Source: JBBIQS01 sp037442205 (GTDB lineage Bacteria > Myxococcota > Myxococcia > Myxococcales > UBA5297). Taken from it: DNA of 64,000 bases. A program made the position numbers and the translations under genes. Of the stretch, positions 44,893-53,682 are shown piece by piece. The notes beneath the pieces were generated by a model. The model saw only the letters and a program-made list of their open reading frames with translations. It did no database searches and had not been told where the DNA came from. The stretch covers positions 1 to 64,000 of the forward strand of contig JBBIQS010000042.1 of the NCBI GenBank assembly GCA_037442205.1, given 5' to 3'. Each line of letters begins with the position of its first letter. The stretch's first letter is position 1.

Positions 44893-45286
44893 TTCCGCAG
44901 CTCGACGCTTGGCCCGCCTCCGGGCGGGCAGGCGGAGATCGAAGAAGCCCGCGCCGACCTCGGCGCGGGCTTTTTCATTGGCGGGGTGGGCCGTCGGGAG
45001 CGGCCGGGAGGTGTTCCGGCGGCACTCCCGGCAAGCTGCCGAGCACAAGATTGGAAGGCGGTTGCTCGGGGACGATCTCGAGCCGAGGGCGCGATCCCGA
45101 GACCCCGAGGATGCGCAGAGCGAGCGCGCCGGCGAGGTCGCGGCGAGGGAGAGGCGTTCGGGGGAAGGGCTGGGGCGGCGGAGGAGCTCCCGCCGCGCGC
45201 CGCCTGCCTCGGAGAGAGGCGGCTTGGAAGGCCCGCTTGGCCGATGGCGGCGGGAGCGGCCTGGCCGTCCCGCCACCCTGCGGCGC
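44893..45286. other. Intergenic region after the SWIB gene
   Basis: Holds the SWIB terminator (44946-44976) and then about 310 bases of featureless GC-rich sequence up to the stop of the convergent small gene at 45287. Open frames here are Arg/Pro-rich shadows. Confidence 0.5.
44946..44976 (+). terminator. Rho-independent terminator of the SWIB gene
   Basis: AGCCCGCGCCGA and TCGGCGCGGGCT form a perfect 12-bp stem around a 2-base loop, followed by TTTTTC. It lies 54 bases after the SWIB stop. Confidence 0.93.
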
Positions 45287-45595
45287 TCAGCCCTCGGTGA
45301 AGAAGTCCTGGGCGACTTCCTTGCCCATGGCGTTGAAGAAGTGGGTGGTGCCGTTGCCGCTGTTGTTATCGCTCATGGCGTAGAAGAGCTGACCGGCGAC
45401 CCGGAACGAGCTGATGCTCTCGTCGTCCGACTGCCCGGCGATCTTCTTCTCGTAGAACTTCTTGGCGTTTGGCGGCAGCTTCGACTCGCTGACCGGGGTC
45501 TTGGCGACGTGGTCGTCGTTCCACCCGTCGATGATCTGCTGCTTGGTGACCTTGTGCGCCGAACCGGTCGAGTGAGCTGCGGAAGTGACCCTCAT
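45287..45595 (-). CDS. Small hypothetical protein preceded by repeated palindromes
   Basis: A 102-residue soluble protein, richer in Asn, Lys, Ser and Asp than its neighbours, with no signal peptide or membrane segment and no recognised family; its middle reads ..VTKQQIIDGWNDDHVAK.. and its end ..NAMGKEVAQDFFTEG. Start ATG 45595 is fixed by AGGAGGA just upstream; a longer start at 45614 is less likely. The upstream region carries three GGTC(C/G)GACC palindromes. It is separated from the large lipoprotein gene upstream by that gene's terminator, so it has its own promoter. Function unknown. Confidence 0.75.
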   Translation of the reverse strand: MRVTSAAHSTGSAHKVTKQQIIDGWNDDHVAKTPVSESKLPPNAKKFYEKKIAGQSDDESISSFRVAGQLFYAMSDNNSGNGTTHFFNAMGKEVAQDFFTEG

Positions 45596-45683
45596 GGCTT
45601 CCTCCTGAGTCATTGCGGGGTTGGACCACTGCGATGAGGCAGGCGTATCCAACCAACGGGGAGGGGCGCGGGCAAGGACAAAG

Positions 45684-45694
45684 TGGTCGGACCA
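45684..45694. promoter_or_regulatory. Palindrome TGGTCGGACCA
   Basis: Perfect inverted repeat with central G; one of three similar sites upstream of the small gene at 45287-45595. Possible operator. Confidence 0.6.
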
Positions 45695-45792
45695 GATGAC
45701 TGGTTGCGATACAAACGAATCTTGAGCGGCCGGCAAACGGGGTGCGGCGCCGTCTTGCGCCGAGAGAGGGTCGTCCTCGCGGTTCGGGAGAA

Positions 45793-45803
45793 TGGTCCGA
45801 CCA
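45793..45803. promoter_or_regulatory. Palindrome TGGTCCGACCA
   Basis: The same core as the site at 45684, with central C (its exact reverse complement). It lies 109 bases from the first site. Confidence 0.6.
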
Positions 45804-45816
45804 GAAAGAGGAGGAG

Positions 45817-45827
45817 CGGTCCGACCG
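45817..45827. promoter_or_regulatory. Palindrome CGGTCCGACCG
   Basis: Third copy of the GGTCCGACC core, 24 bases from the second (just over two helical turns), with C/G instead of T/A flanks. Confidence 0.6.
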
Positions 45828-45888
45828 CGCTCCGCTTGCGAGGAGCTTCCACTCGGGATCCTCTGCCCGGCGAGAGCTCTGCGCCCGC

Positions 45889-45922
45889 AAAAAAGCGGCG
45901 GGGCCAACTGAGGCCCCGCCGC
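45889..45922 (-). terminator. Rho-independent terminator of the large lipoprotein gene
   Basis: GCGGCGGGGCC (45895-45905) and GGCCCCGCCGC (45912-45922) form a perfect 11-bp stem with a 6-base loop; on the minus strand it is followed by TTTTTT (45889-45894). It lies 31 bases beyond the stop at 45953. Confidence 0.95.
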
Positions 45923-45952
45923 CGCACTACCCCATCTGTCTTGCCGCTGGGA

Positions 45953-48900
45953 CTAGAAGCAGGCCCCCGGCGGCAGCGGATTGGCCGGCGACAGCTTGTA
46001 GATCACGTCCGGGTTCTGGTCGGCGATGATCAGGTTGCCCTGGCCGTCCACCGTGATGCCCCGCGGGCGGTTGAGCCCGCGCGCCAACAGGGTGACCGTC
46101 GGAGCGGTCGCCAGCGGGTCGCCCACGTTGATGGCGTAGATGGTGCCCGTGTTGTTGCCATTCTGGTTGTCGTCGCTGACCAGCAGGCAGTTGGTCTTGG
46201 TCAGCGCCACGTCAATCAGGTTGCCGAAGTTGTTCCCGCCGCCGCCGGCAAGGCGGAAGTGCAGGGTCGAGGCATTGGCGCCACCGCCGAGCGAGTTGGC
46301 GCCGCGCGAGCGGAACGCCCACAGCTCGTTCGGCTGATTGAGCGGGACGAAGTAGAACATCGAGTCGAAGTTGGCGTCGGTGGGCGGGGCCCAGATGTCG
46401 CGCACCGCGATGCCCAGGTGCGAATCGCCGAAGCCTGCCCCGATGTCGTTCATGCTGAAGAAGCCGTGGGCGCCGGCGAGGGTGAACGGGTTGCCGCTCT
46501 CCGTCCAGCGGTAGATGTTCATGTCGAACGAGTTGCCCGAGTAGAGCTCCTCGTTGTGGCCCTCGGCCATGGTGGCGGTGATACGGCCGCTGCCGGCCAC
46601 GGTGACCGCCGGGTACAGAGCGCTGGGCTCGCCGGCGTTCTTGCTCTCCAACGAGACGATCGGAGGGTTGACGCCGGCGGCGGTGGCGGTAGCCGTCACG
46701 CGCACGGTGGTGTTGCCGTTGATGGCCGCGGCCAGAGCCTGGGCGACGTCGGTCTGGCTGGTGAAGCTGACGCAGCTCCTGGTCGCGTTCGCGGTGCAGG
46801 CGCCGCCGGGGCCCTGCATCTGGAACGTCCAGGCGGTGGCGGTCCCGCCGTCGATGGTCAGGGCGTTGCCGTCCAGGACCGGGTTGAGCGTGTTGCCGAG
46901 GTGAACCGTGCCGCGCTGCTGGGTGGAGGGCAGCATCGCCAGGCCCTCGAACCGGCCGGGACCGGCGGTGACGAACGGATCGAAAGTGCCGTTGGTCAGG
47001 ACGCGCTGGATGCTGTTGCCGTTGGCCGAGCTCAGGTAGAGCCGGTCGGAGGAGTCGATGGCCACGTAGTTGAAGGCGGTACCGTTGCCGCCGTAGAGGC
47101 CCAGCGCGCCGTTGGACAGCTGGAGGATGTTGCGCCCGCCGGAGTTGGCGATCAGCACCTCACCGGTCGATTTGACCGCGACGTCACTAGGCTGGTTGAG
47201 CAGGTTGTTGGCATTGCGCGCCGCCAGGATCGACAGCTTCCGGCCGCCGACGGCCACCGCGTTGGTGACCACGTTCAGCAGGAACTCGGGCGCGGCGCCG
47301 ATGTTGCCCGCGGTGTCCACCGCCTGCACCGCCAGCGGGGCGACCTCGGGGGTGGCGCCGCCGGGGATGTTGAAGGTGAAGGGGAGGTCCTTGGCGGCGA
47401 CGCCGGCGCCGATCAGCACGGTGCGGGAGCGGGTGTTGCCGGTCGAGGTGAAGTAGATGCTGTAGGCCAGCTCGGCCAGGGCGAAGTTGTCGGTGGCGTG
47501 GGCGATGAAGTCGATCTGGTCGCCGGGGAGGACGTCGCAGGGCGAGGTGCACTCGACCCCGTTGACCCGCACCGTCTGGATGGCGTTGGCCGGAGGCGGG
47601 GTGGCATTGGAGACGACGACCTGCGGCGGGGCGGTGTCGAAGCCCATGGCGTTGAGGTAGGCGACGTTGGTCACCGCCGAGGTGCCGGAGCCGTAGGTGG
47701 CGGTGATCGAGTAGGTGCCCTCCGAGTGGAAGGTGAAGGCCTGCGAGTACATCCCGCCGGCGCAGGCGAGGGTCCCGGCGGTCGGGGCGTTGGCCACGGT
47801 GCCGATGGCGACGGCGGCCAGGCTCATCGAGCCGGTGTTGCAGGCCAGGATGTTGCCGAAGGCATCGCGCACGGTGGCGATGGCGGTGACCTGGGTCTTG
47901 AGCGGCACCAGGGTGGCCGACAGGTTCAGGCTCACCGAGGCCGGGGCGCCCGGATCCAGCGAGATGGTGCGCATCACCGAGCCCTGCACGCCGGCGATGT
48001 AGGCGCTGACGTGGTAGGCGCTCTGGCGCGAGAAGACCAGGTTGCTGATGGTGCCCTGGCCGCCGACGCCGTCGTCGAGCACCAGCGCCCCGGGGATGTC
48101 GGTGACCACGGTGACCGGGCCCACCCGCTCGTTGCCGTACATGTCGACCACGCCGTAGCTGTAGGTGATGTCGCTGCCGGCGGGGACGCCGATCAGGCCG
48201 GTGCAGCTGGTGGCGCTGGCGGCGCAGTGGCTGGTGAAGACGAAGTCGTCGATCAGCCCGGTGCCGCCGGCGGGATCGGCGATCTTCTTGAAGGAGAAGG
48301 CGGCCGCCGGCTGCACCTCGACCGAGATGGTCTTGGTCAGCGCGGGGGTGGAGTTGGCCACGGTGGCGGTGATGTCGAAGGTGTAGCCGTTGGCCTTGAC
48401 CCCGCTCAGGTCGTAGGCCTGGAAGGTGCGCTTGCCCACGAAGCCCTGGTTCTTGGAAACCGTCGAGCCGGGGATGGTGAAGGTCGGGGCCAGGTCGGGG
48501 CTGCTGGTGAGGTTGATGTTGGCGTCGGCCACCTCATTGCCAAAGCTGTCCTTGGCGGTGGCGGTCAGCTGCACCTGCTGGCCGGCGACGGCCTTGGCCG
48601 GGCTGGCGGTCAGGTCGATGGTCTGCACCTTGCCAGGGACCACGGTGAAGGTGGCGCTGACGGTGATCGGCGCGCCATTGAGGTCGGCCTGGCCCGGGAA
48701 GACGGCGATCGCCTTGTAGGCCTCGGCGCGGGCCGCGGTCACCCCGCTGATGGCGGCGCCGGTGATCAGCGCGCCGGGGGCGTCGGAGTACAGGCTCCAG
48801 GCCAGCGAAGCCGGCGACTGGTCCGCGCCGACGATGGTGGCCTCGATGGTCGAGCCCGGCGGCACGGTGATCGCGCTGCCCTTGACCGGCTGCCCGGCGG

Positions 48901-49282
48901 CGTCCTTGGAGGAGAGGATCAGCTGCGGCTGCACCCGGGTGACCTTGAGGTCGGTCACCTCGCTGGTGTTGCCGGCGGCGTCGGTGGCGGTGAAGTGGAA
49001 GGTGTTCAGGCCCGGGTTCAGCGGCAGCTTCACCTCGAACTGGGCGGTGAAGGAGTCGGCGGTCAGGTCGGCGGGGACGGTGTCGGTCGCCGCGAAGGCC
49101 GGCTCGCGGGTGATGGCGATCTTCGACGAGTACTCGGCGCTGCCGCGCACCAGCACCCGGTCGAGCAGGGTCTGCTCGGGGGCGCTGACCCGAGGCGGCG
49201 GCGGAGCCTCGGTGTCCTTCTGACTGCAACCAACTGCTGCCAGTACTGCGAACAAAGCACAGGTCTTCAGTTGTCTGGCCAT
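45953..49282 (-). CDS. Large Ig-like / NHL-repeat lipoprotein
   Basis: An 1109-residue lipoprotein (lipobox AVGC, Cys19). The N-terminal two-thirds is a string of Ig-like beta-sandwich domains with patterns such as TFHFTATDAAGNTSEV and VTAIATVRDAFGN, as in invasin/Big proteins. The last third has NHL-like propeller repeats (NQPSDVAVKSTGEVLIANSGG, ..RPRGITVDGQGNLIIAD). Such proteins act as surface adhesins or scaffolds. Start ATG 49282 has GGAGG upstream. A truncated duplicate of its start region lies at 49333-49455. It carries a strong terminator at its 3' end. Confidence 0.85.
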   Translation of the reverse strand: MARQLKTCALFAVLAAVGCSQKDTEAPPPPRVSAPEQTLLDRVLVRGSAEYSSKIAITREPAFAATDTVPADLTADSFTAQFEVKLPLNPGLNTFHFTATDAAGNTSEVTDLKVTRVQPQLILSSKDAAGQPVKGSAITVPPGSTIEATIVGADQSPASLAWSLYSDAPGALITGAAISGVTAARAEAYKAIAVFPGQADLNGAPITVSATFTVVPGKVQTIDLTASPAKAVAGQQVQLTATAKDSFGNEVADANINLTSSPDLAPTFTIPGSTVSKNQGFVGKRTFQAYDLSGVKANGYTFDITATVANSTPALTKTISVEVQPAAAFSFKKIADPAGGTGLIDDFVFTSHCAASATSCTGLIGVPAGSDITYSYGVVDMYGNERVGPVTVVTDIPGALVLDDGVGGQGTISNLVFSRQSAYHVSAYIAGVQGSVMRTISLDPGAPASVSLNLSATLVPLKTQVTAIATVRDAFGNILACNTGSMSLAAVAIGTVANAPTAGTLACAGGMYSQAFTFHSEGTYSITATYGSGTSAVTNVAYLNAMGFDTAPPQVVVSNATPPPANAIQTVRVNGVECTSPCDVLPGDQIDFIAHATDNFALAELAYSIYFTSTGNTRSRTVLIGAGVAAKDLPFTFNIPGGATPEVAPLAVQAVDTAGNIGAAPEFLLNVVTNAVAVGGRKLSILAARNANNLLNQPSDVAVKSTGEVLIANSGGRNILQLSNGALGLYGGNGTAFNYVAIDSSDRLYLSSANGNSIQRVLTNGTFDPFVTAGPGRFEGLAMLPSTQQRGTVHLGNTLNPVLDGNALTIDGGTATAWTFQMQGPGGACTANATRSCVSFTSQTDVAQALAAAINGNTTVRVTATATAAGVNPPIVSLESKNAGEPSALYPAVTVAGSGRITATMAEGHNEELYSGNSFDMNIYRWTESGNPFTLAGAHGFFSMNDIGAGFGDSHLGIAVRDIWAPPTDANFDSMFYFVPLNQPNELWAFRSRGANSLGGGANASTLHFRLAGGGGNNFGNLIDVALTKTNCLLVSDDNQNGNNTGTIYAINVGDPLATAPTVTLLARGLNRPRGITVDGQGNLIIADQNPDVIYKLSPANPLPPGACF

Positions 49283-49336
49283 GCCAGCCTCCACTTCTGA
49301 GTTACTGCCGTTGGTGAAAGAGAGTTCGGTCGCTAG
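49248..49336. repeat. Copy A of a local duplication
   Basis: Sequence around the functional start of the lipoprotein gene. It aligns with copy B 172-173 bases away: both carry GCGAACAA.GCACAG, CTGGCCATGCCAGCCTCC, ACTGCCG and a GCGCTAG/TCGCTAG end. Confidence 0.75.
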
Positions 49337-49455
49337 GAGCAGCGCGAGCGGGAGCTGGCGCTGAGTTGTCCGGGGTCAAAAGGCCGGCGCTCGAGGTCGG
49401 CGCGCAGCCCGCTTCGGGCCGCGAACAATGCACAGATCCTCAGCGCGCTGGCCAT
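49333..49455 (-). pseudogene. Truncated duplicate of the lipoprotein gene start
   Basis: A 40-codon minus-strand frame that starts like the large lipoprotein (MASALRICALFA versus MARQLKTCALFA) with the same ribosome binding region (GGAGG), but it loses the signal peptide after about 13 residues and ends at a stop. It is part of copy B of the local duplication, so it is a broken remnant rather than a gene. Confidence 0.65.
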
Positions 49456-49508
49456 GCCAGCCTCCTCTGATGCCACTGCCGTGGGGCGAAAAGGCGCTCG
49501 GGCGCTAG
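49421..49508. repeat. Copy B of a local duplication
   Basis: Matches copy A with scattered substitutions and a 3-base indel, and extends to the stop codon of the outer-membrane protein gene (CTAG at 49505-49508). The segment between the copies also resembles the end of that gene (GAGGTCGGCG.GC), pointing to a tandem duplication of the gene end plus the intergenic region. Confidence 0.7.
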
Positions 49509-50431
49509 AAGTCGAGGGCGTAGCCGAGCGCGAATGAGATGCCGCTGAAGGTTCCCTGGGTGTAGCTGGCCAGCTGGCCGAGGTCGGCGTGCGACTCGTT
49601 CCAGCGCAGATCGAGCAGCAGCGAGCCCGGGCCGGCCGGCAGCAGGCCGCGCGCCGCCAACACCAGCGCCGAGGTGGTGGACCGCTTGGTGGTCACCACG
49701 GCCTGGGCCTGGACGGTCGAGCTGCTCACGTACAGCCCATAGCCGATGCCGGCATTCAGGCCGACGCCGCTCTTGGCGGCCTTGAGCAGCTCGTAGCTGG
49801 CGATCAGCTCGATCGGCACCAGGGTGGTGTTCTGGAACGAGGCCGGGTCGTAGCCGCGGCCCTGGATCATCCGCGCGCCCTTGTAGGTGATCAGTGAGTA
49901 CGCGGCGCTGAGCGACAGGCGGACGCTGTCGTCGAGCACCGGCAGCAGGTAGCTGGCCTCGGCCCCGGCCAGGACGCCGGTCTTCAGCTCGGTGCGCGGC
50001 ACCAGCACCCCGATGCGCGGGGTGGCCTGGATCCTCCGGGCCTCGCCCGACTCCAGCTGCTTGTGGGCGGAGCCGGCCTCGGCCATGGCCGGCGGGGTCA
50101 CGTCGGGCCGGGCCTCGACCGCGCGGTAGCCAGCGGGGGCCGGCGGCGGGGGCGGAGGAGGAGTGGTCGCCGCGGGGGCGTGGGTCGGCGAGCTCAGCGC
50201 CGGCAGCGCCGGGGCGGCAGCTGGAGGCGGGGGCGGCGGCGTCGGCGCGGCAGTGGCCGGGCCGGTCTTCGCGCCCGGAGCCGCGGCGCCCTTCTTGGTC
50301 GCCGGGGCATTGGCCGCGGCGCCCTTCTTCTTGGCCGGGGCGTTCTTGGACGCCGCCGCGTTGTCGCCCTGTGCCTGGGCCGCGACCAGCGCGGGAGAGA
50401 GAAGCAGTACCGCCAAAGCGAGGAATCGCAT
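49505..50431 (-). CDS. Outer-membrane beta-barrel protein with Pro-rich linker
   Basis: A 308-residue exported protein: signal peptide (about 1-18), Ala/Lys/Pro-rich low-complexity linker (about 20-105, including runs of Pro), then a predicted eight-strand-type barrel (about 135-308) ending ..GYALDF with terminal Phe. The linker may pass through peptidoglycan. No specific family is recognised. It lies directly upstream of the lipoprotein gene, so the two probably share a transcript apart from the duplicated segment between them. Confidence 0.78.
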   Translation of the reverse strand: MRFLALAVLLLSPALVAAQAQGDNAAASKNAPAKKKGAAANAPATKKGAAAPGAKTGPATAAPTPPPPPPAAAPALPALSSPTHAPAATTPPPPPPPAPAGYRAVEARPDVTPPAMAEAGSAHKQLESGEARRIQATPRIGVLVPRTELKTGVLAGAEASYLLPVLDDSVRLSLSAAYSLITYKGARMIQGRGYDPASFQNTTLVPIELIASYELLKAAKSGVGLNAGIGYGLYVSSSTVQAQAVVTTKRSTTSALVLAARGLLPAGPGSLLLDLRWNESHADLGQLASYTQGTFSGISFALGYALDF

Positions 50432-50683
50432 CGAAGAAGCTCCCCAGCTCTACCCGCGGCGCCACCGACTGCCTTCCGCCGCGGGCTGGAAAAGAGATCT
50501 GCTATCCAACAGCTAACGCTACCTGACCTTGTTGCCCACCCTGAAGCCGTTGGACCCGGCCTTTGGGGCGCCGGCCACGGCGATGGAAATAGTAGCCGGG
50601 GGCGGGCTTCTCAACAAAATCGGAAAGCGGATGCCCGCCGAAATCGCCTTGCGCTCACAGGGGTTGGCTGCTTCTGTAGGCCC

Positions 50684-51970
50684 ATGCGCGTGCGCGACCC
50701 CATCCACGGAACCCTGATCGTAGAGGACGCCGAGGTCCCGCTCGTCGACAGCCGCTTCTTCCAGCGGCTGCGCCACATCAAGCAGCTGGGGTTCGGGGAG
50801 ATGGCCTTCCCCGGAGCCACCCACACCCGCCACGCCCACTCGCTGGGGGCGATGCACGTCGCCAGCCGGCTGTTCGACAGCGTGGCGGCCCGCTCCCGCC
50901 TCCCCGAGCGCGAGCGCGGCCGGCTCAAGCAGGCGGTGCGGGCGGCGGTGCTCTTCCACGACCTGGGGCACATGCCGCTCAGCCACGCCTCGGAGCGGAT
51001 CGCCCCGCCACGGGATCGGCTTCGCCTGCCCGCCTGGCTGCTAGGCGAGCAGGGGGCCCAGGCCTCGCACGAGGACTTCACCGCCAAGCTGATGCTGGAT
51101 TCGAGCCTGACCCCGGTGCTGGCCCGGCAGCTGGCGCCCTTCGGGCTGACTCCGGAGGGCATCGCCGCGCTGGTGGTGGGGGCCGAGCCGCCGGGAGGCT
51201 CGCCGTTCGTCGCCGAGGGGCGCGACTGGGGGCCGCTCTTGCGCCAGCTGGTGTCGGGCGAGCTCGACGCCGACCGGATGGACTACCTGCTGCGCGACTC
51301 GGTCTACACCGGGGTCAACTACGGCCGCTACGACCTGGACTGGCTGGTGCAGAACCTGCTGCCCATCGAGCGCGACGGGCAGGTGTTCCTGGGGCTGGCC
51401 AAGGCGGCGATCTTCGCCTTCGAGGACTTCCTCCTCAGCCGCTTCCACATGTTCCTGTCGGTCTACTACCACCACACCAGCGTCAACTTCGACGAGATGC
51501 TGCGCCGCTTCTATCAGGAGCAGCCGCAGGGCTTCGAGATCCCCGCCGACCCCGAGGCCTTCCTCGGCTGCGACGACGTGGCCCTGGCCAGCGCCCTGCG
51601 CGCCTCGCACAACCGCTGGGCGAAGCGGATCGTCGCCCGCGAGGGCTACAAGCTGATCGTCCAGGCCACCGAGCTGGACCGCGACTACGACCTGCCGGCG
51701 CTCTCCCAGGCGCTGGCGCAGGAGGGAATCGAGCACTTCCAGGTGGAAACCCTGGGAGTGCTCTCCAAGTACTTCGGCAAGTCCGGCGGCCCGCCGCTGT
51801 ACGTGGTCGACCCCCACGCCGGGCTGACCATCCCCATCGCCGAGTACACCCCGCTCTACCAGCGCTACGCCGGCTCGCTGCGGATCTCGCGGATCTACTG
51901 CGCTCCGGAGCGGGCCGGGCGGGCCCGCGAGTTGCTGGCGAAGCAGATGCGCGGCGCGCGGCCGGCCTGA
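50684..51970 (+). CDS. HD-domain phosphohydrolase (dGTPase-like)
   Basis: A 428-residue cytoplasmic HD hydrolase similar to the SAMHD1/dGTPase-like family. The start DPIHGT is typical; metal ligands are His47/His52 region HTRHAHSLG, His92-Asp93 in FHDLGHMP, and the Asp of DADRMDYLLRD near 188. The group hydrolyses nucleotides or dNTPs, but many members are unassigned. The start is ATG 50684, with the frame upstream (to 50063) rejected as a shadow of the barrel gene. Confidence 0.88.
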   Translation: MRVRDPIHGTLIVEDAEVPLVDSRFFQRLRHIKQLGFGEMAFPGATHTRHAHSLGAMHVASRLFDSVAARSRLPERERGRLKQAVRAAVLFHDLGHMPLSHASERIAPPRDRLRLPAWLLGEQGAQASHEDFTAKLMLDSSLTPVLARQLAPFGLTPEGIAALVVGAEPPGGSPFVAEGRDWGPLLRQLVSGELDADRMDYLLRDSVYTGVNYGRYDLDWLVQNLLPIERDGQVFLGLAKAAIFAFEDFLLSRFHMFLSVYYHHTSVNFDEMLRRFYQEQPQGFEIPADPEAFLGCDDVALASALRASHNRWAKRIVAREGYKLIVQATELDRDYDLPALSQALAQEGIEHFQVETLGVLSKYFGKSGGPPLYVVDPHAGLTIPIAEYTPLYQRYAGSLRISRIYCAPERAGRARELLAKQMRGARPA

Positions 51971-52141
51971 GCGGGCGGCCGGCCGGGAGCTGCCCAAACC
52001 CTGACGGCGGCGGTGGCCCGCTGACGCCCGCTCCCCGGGGCGAACCCGGGCCCGGCCCAGCAAGTGTCGGAAAAGCCTGACTGTTTTCCGGCGCGCTTCC
52101 GATTTCCACCCAGGGCACCTTGTTTGCTACTCTGGGCTGCC

Positions 52142-52996
52142 ATGGCTGCCTCTCCCGCGAAGGTCCCGATGAACTGGCACAAGCTGATGTTCGTGCTGCC
52201 CAACCTCTTCACCGTCTCCTCGATCTTCTGCGGCTTCTACGCCATCTCGCTGTGCGCCGGCACCGCCGGGCCCAACGAGCTGTACACCGCGGCCATCGCC
52301 ATCTTCTTCGCCATGTTCTTCGACGGCTTCGACGGCCGGGTGGCGCGGCTGACCCGCACCCAGAGCGAGTTCGGGGTCGAGCTGGACAGCCTGGCCGACG
52401 TGATCAGCTTCGGGGCCGCGCCGGCGCTGCTGGTCTACAAGTGGGCGCTGGCTCCGCTGGGCTTCGTGGGGCTGTTCCTGGCCTTCTCCTTCGCCACCTG
52501 CGGGGCGCTGCGGCTGGCCCGCTTCAACGTGATGGCCCACCGCAAGGTGCCCGGTTCGTCCAAGTTCTTCACCGGGCTGCCCATCCCGCTGGCGGCGGGG
52601 ATGCTGATCAGCCTGATCATCGCCCACCACCACGCCGGGCTGGGAATGGTCCAGGCCAACGCCGCGGTGGCGGTGCTGGTCGGGGTCCTGGCCCTGTTGA
52701 TGGTCTCCAACGTCCGCTACCGGACCTTCAAGGACGTGCGGCTGTCGCGGCGGTCGGCGATGGTGTTTCTGGTGCTGATCGGGGTCGGGGTGGTGGTGGC
52801 CACCCAGATGCGCCCCTCGTTCGTGCTGGTGGCCTACTTCTCGGCCTACCTCTTCATGGGGCTGGCGGAGGAGGTCATCTTCTTCAAGAAGCGGCGCGCC
52901 GAGGCGCTGGCGGCGCGCTCTGCCGCAGAGGAGTCCGAGGCCGAAGCGGCCGAGGAAGAGGACGAGGGGGAAGAAGAGGGCGAGGAGTACATCTAG
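52142..52996 (+). CDS. pssA: CDP-diacylglycerol-serine O-phosphatidyltransferase
   Basis: Makes phosphatidylserine from CDP-diacylglycerol and serine. The CDP-alcohol phosphotransferase signature is complete: Asp64-Gly-x-x-Ala68-Arg69, Gly78, Asp82, Asp86. About eight hydrophobic segments follow, and the family-specific LPIPLAAGM near 160-168 is present. A C-terminal Glu-rich acidic tail (about 255-284) is an extension that many homologues lack. Start ATG 52142 follows an upstream GC-rich region. The usual psd partner is not adjacent. Confidence 0.93.
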   Translation: MAASPAKVPMNWHKLMFVLPNLFTVSSIFCGFYAISLCAGTAGPNELYTAAIAIFFAMFFDGFDGRVARLTRTQSEFGVELDSLADVISFGAAPALLVYKWALAPLGFVGLFLAFSFATCGALRLARFNVMAHRKVPGSSKFFTGLPIPLAAGMLISLIIAHHHAGLGMVQANAAVAVLVGVLALLMVSNVRYRTFKDVRLSRRSAMVFLVLIGVGVVVATQMRPSFVLVAYFSAYLFMGLAEEVIFFKKRRAEALAARSAAEESEAEAAEEEDEGEEEGEEYI

Positions 52997-53298
52997 GCCC
53001 TTCCGGCTCCGCGCTGGCCCCGGCATCGCCCGGCGGAGCCTGCCGCTGCCGTCCCGGCCGGCTGCCGGGGAATCATGCGGGCGCTGCGATGTTCTGTCGC
53101 CGGAGGGGCGCCAGAACCGCCGCGGCGCACGGGCTGTCGAAGGATCGGCTTTCTTGGGGGCGAGGAGCATTCCCCGCTGGCGGCGGGCACCTCTCCACCA
53201 GTAAACACTTCACACAAGCGGAAACGAATGAGGTTTCATTTCGCCGCGGGCCTTGGAAATGAATGCAGGAAGGCCGCGGACTGGGAGACGCGCGACTG
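52997..53298. other. Gene-free stretch before the receiver gene
   Basis: About 300 bases. Its last part (53196-53260) is AT-richer than the surroundings, with TTCACACAAGC and the weak inverted repeat GAAAC...GTTTC near 53220-53236, plausibly the promoter region of the receiver gene. No gene recognised. Confidence 0.4.
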
Positions 53299-53682
53299 AT
53301 GGCATCGGGGTGCGAGATCCTGATCATCGAGGATGACTTCGACATCCGCGAAGTACTGATGGAAGTACTCGGGGACGAAGGCTTCGCGGTGGCCGGGGCT
53401 GCCAATGGCCGGGAGGGACTGAACCTCCTGAACGGCGGCGCGCGCCCGAAGATGATCCTGCTCGACCTGATGATGCCGGTGATGAACGGCTGGCAGTTCG
53501 TCGAGGAGCAGAGGCGCGACGCCAGGCTGGCCAACTTGCCGGTGGTGGTGATCTCCGCCGGCAACAACCTGTCGCAGGTGGCCGGCGAGCTCGGGGCCAG
53601 CGCCTTCCTGAAGAAGCCGCTGGAGATCGAGCAGCTGTTGGAGCTGGTGCGCCGCTACGTCGGGGTCCCGGCCGCGGTCTGA
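53299..53682 (+). CDS. Stand-alone response-regulator receiver
   Basis: A 127-residue single receiver domain with intact phosphorylation residues: acidic pair in IEDD, phospho-acceptor Asp in LLDLMMP, Ser in VISAG and Lys in FLKKPL. There is no output domain, so it acts by protein binding or phosphotransfer, as in CheY-like proteins. ATG 53299 is chosen (GGGAGA upstream); ATG 53263 would add 12 residues. No kinase is adjacent. It overlaps the end of the convergent bd-like subunit gene by 28 bases at the 3' ends. Confidence 0.88.
   Translation: MASGCEILIIEDDFDIREVLMEVLGDEGFAVAGAANGREGLNLLNGGARPKMILLDLMMPVMNGWQFVEEQRRDARLANLPVVVISAGNNLSQVAGELGASAFLKKPLEIEQLLELVRRYVGVPAAV

Larger units (their letters stand above)
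45596..45952. other. Regulatory region between small gene and large lipoprotein gene
   Basis: On the minus strand this region first ends the 45953-49282 transcript (terminator 45889-45922) and then serves as leader for the 45287 gene. It holds three 11-bp palindromes at 45684, 45793 and 45817. A long minus-strand frame through it lacks coding character. Confidence 0.6.

Noticed and set aside
45683..49300. 1205-residue open frame on the plus strand
   Set aside because: It is a shadow of the large Ig-like lipoprotein gene on the minus strand; the composition is His/Val/Gly/Asp/Arg-rich without domains, and the minus-strand gene has a signal peptide, ribosome binding site and terminator.
53263..53298. 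Upstream ATG of the receiver gene
   Set aside because: The extension is short and unlike receiver starts; GGGAGA favours ATG 53299, though 53263 cannot be excluded.
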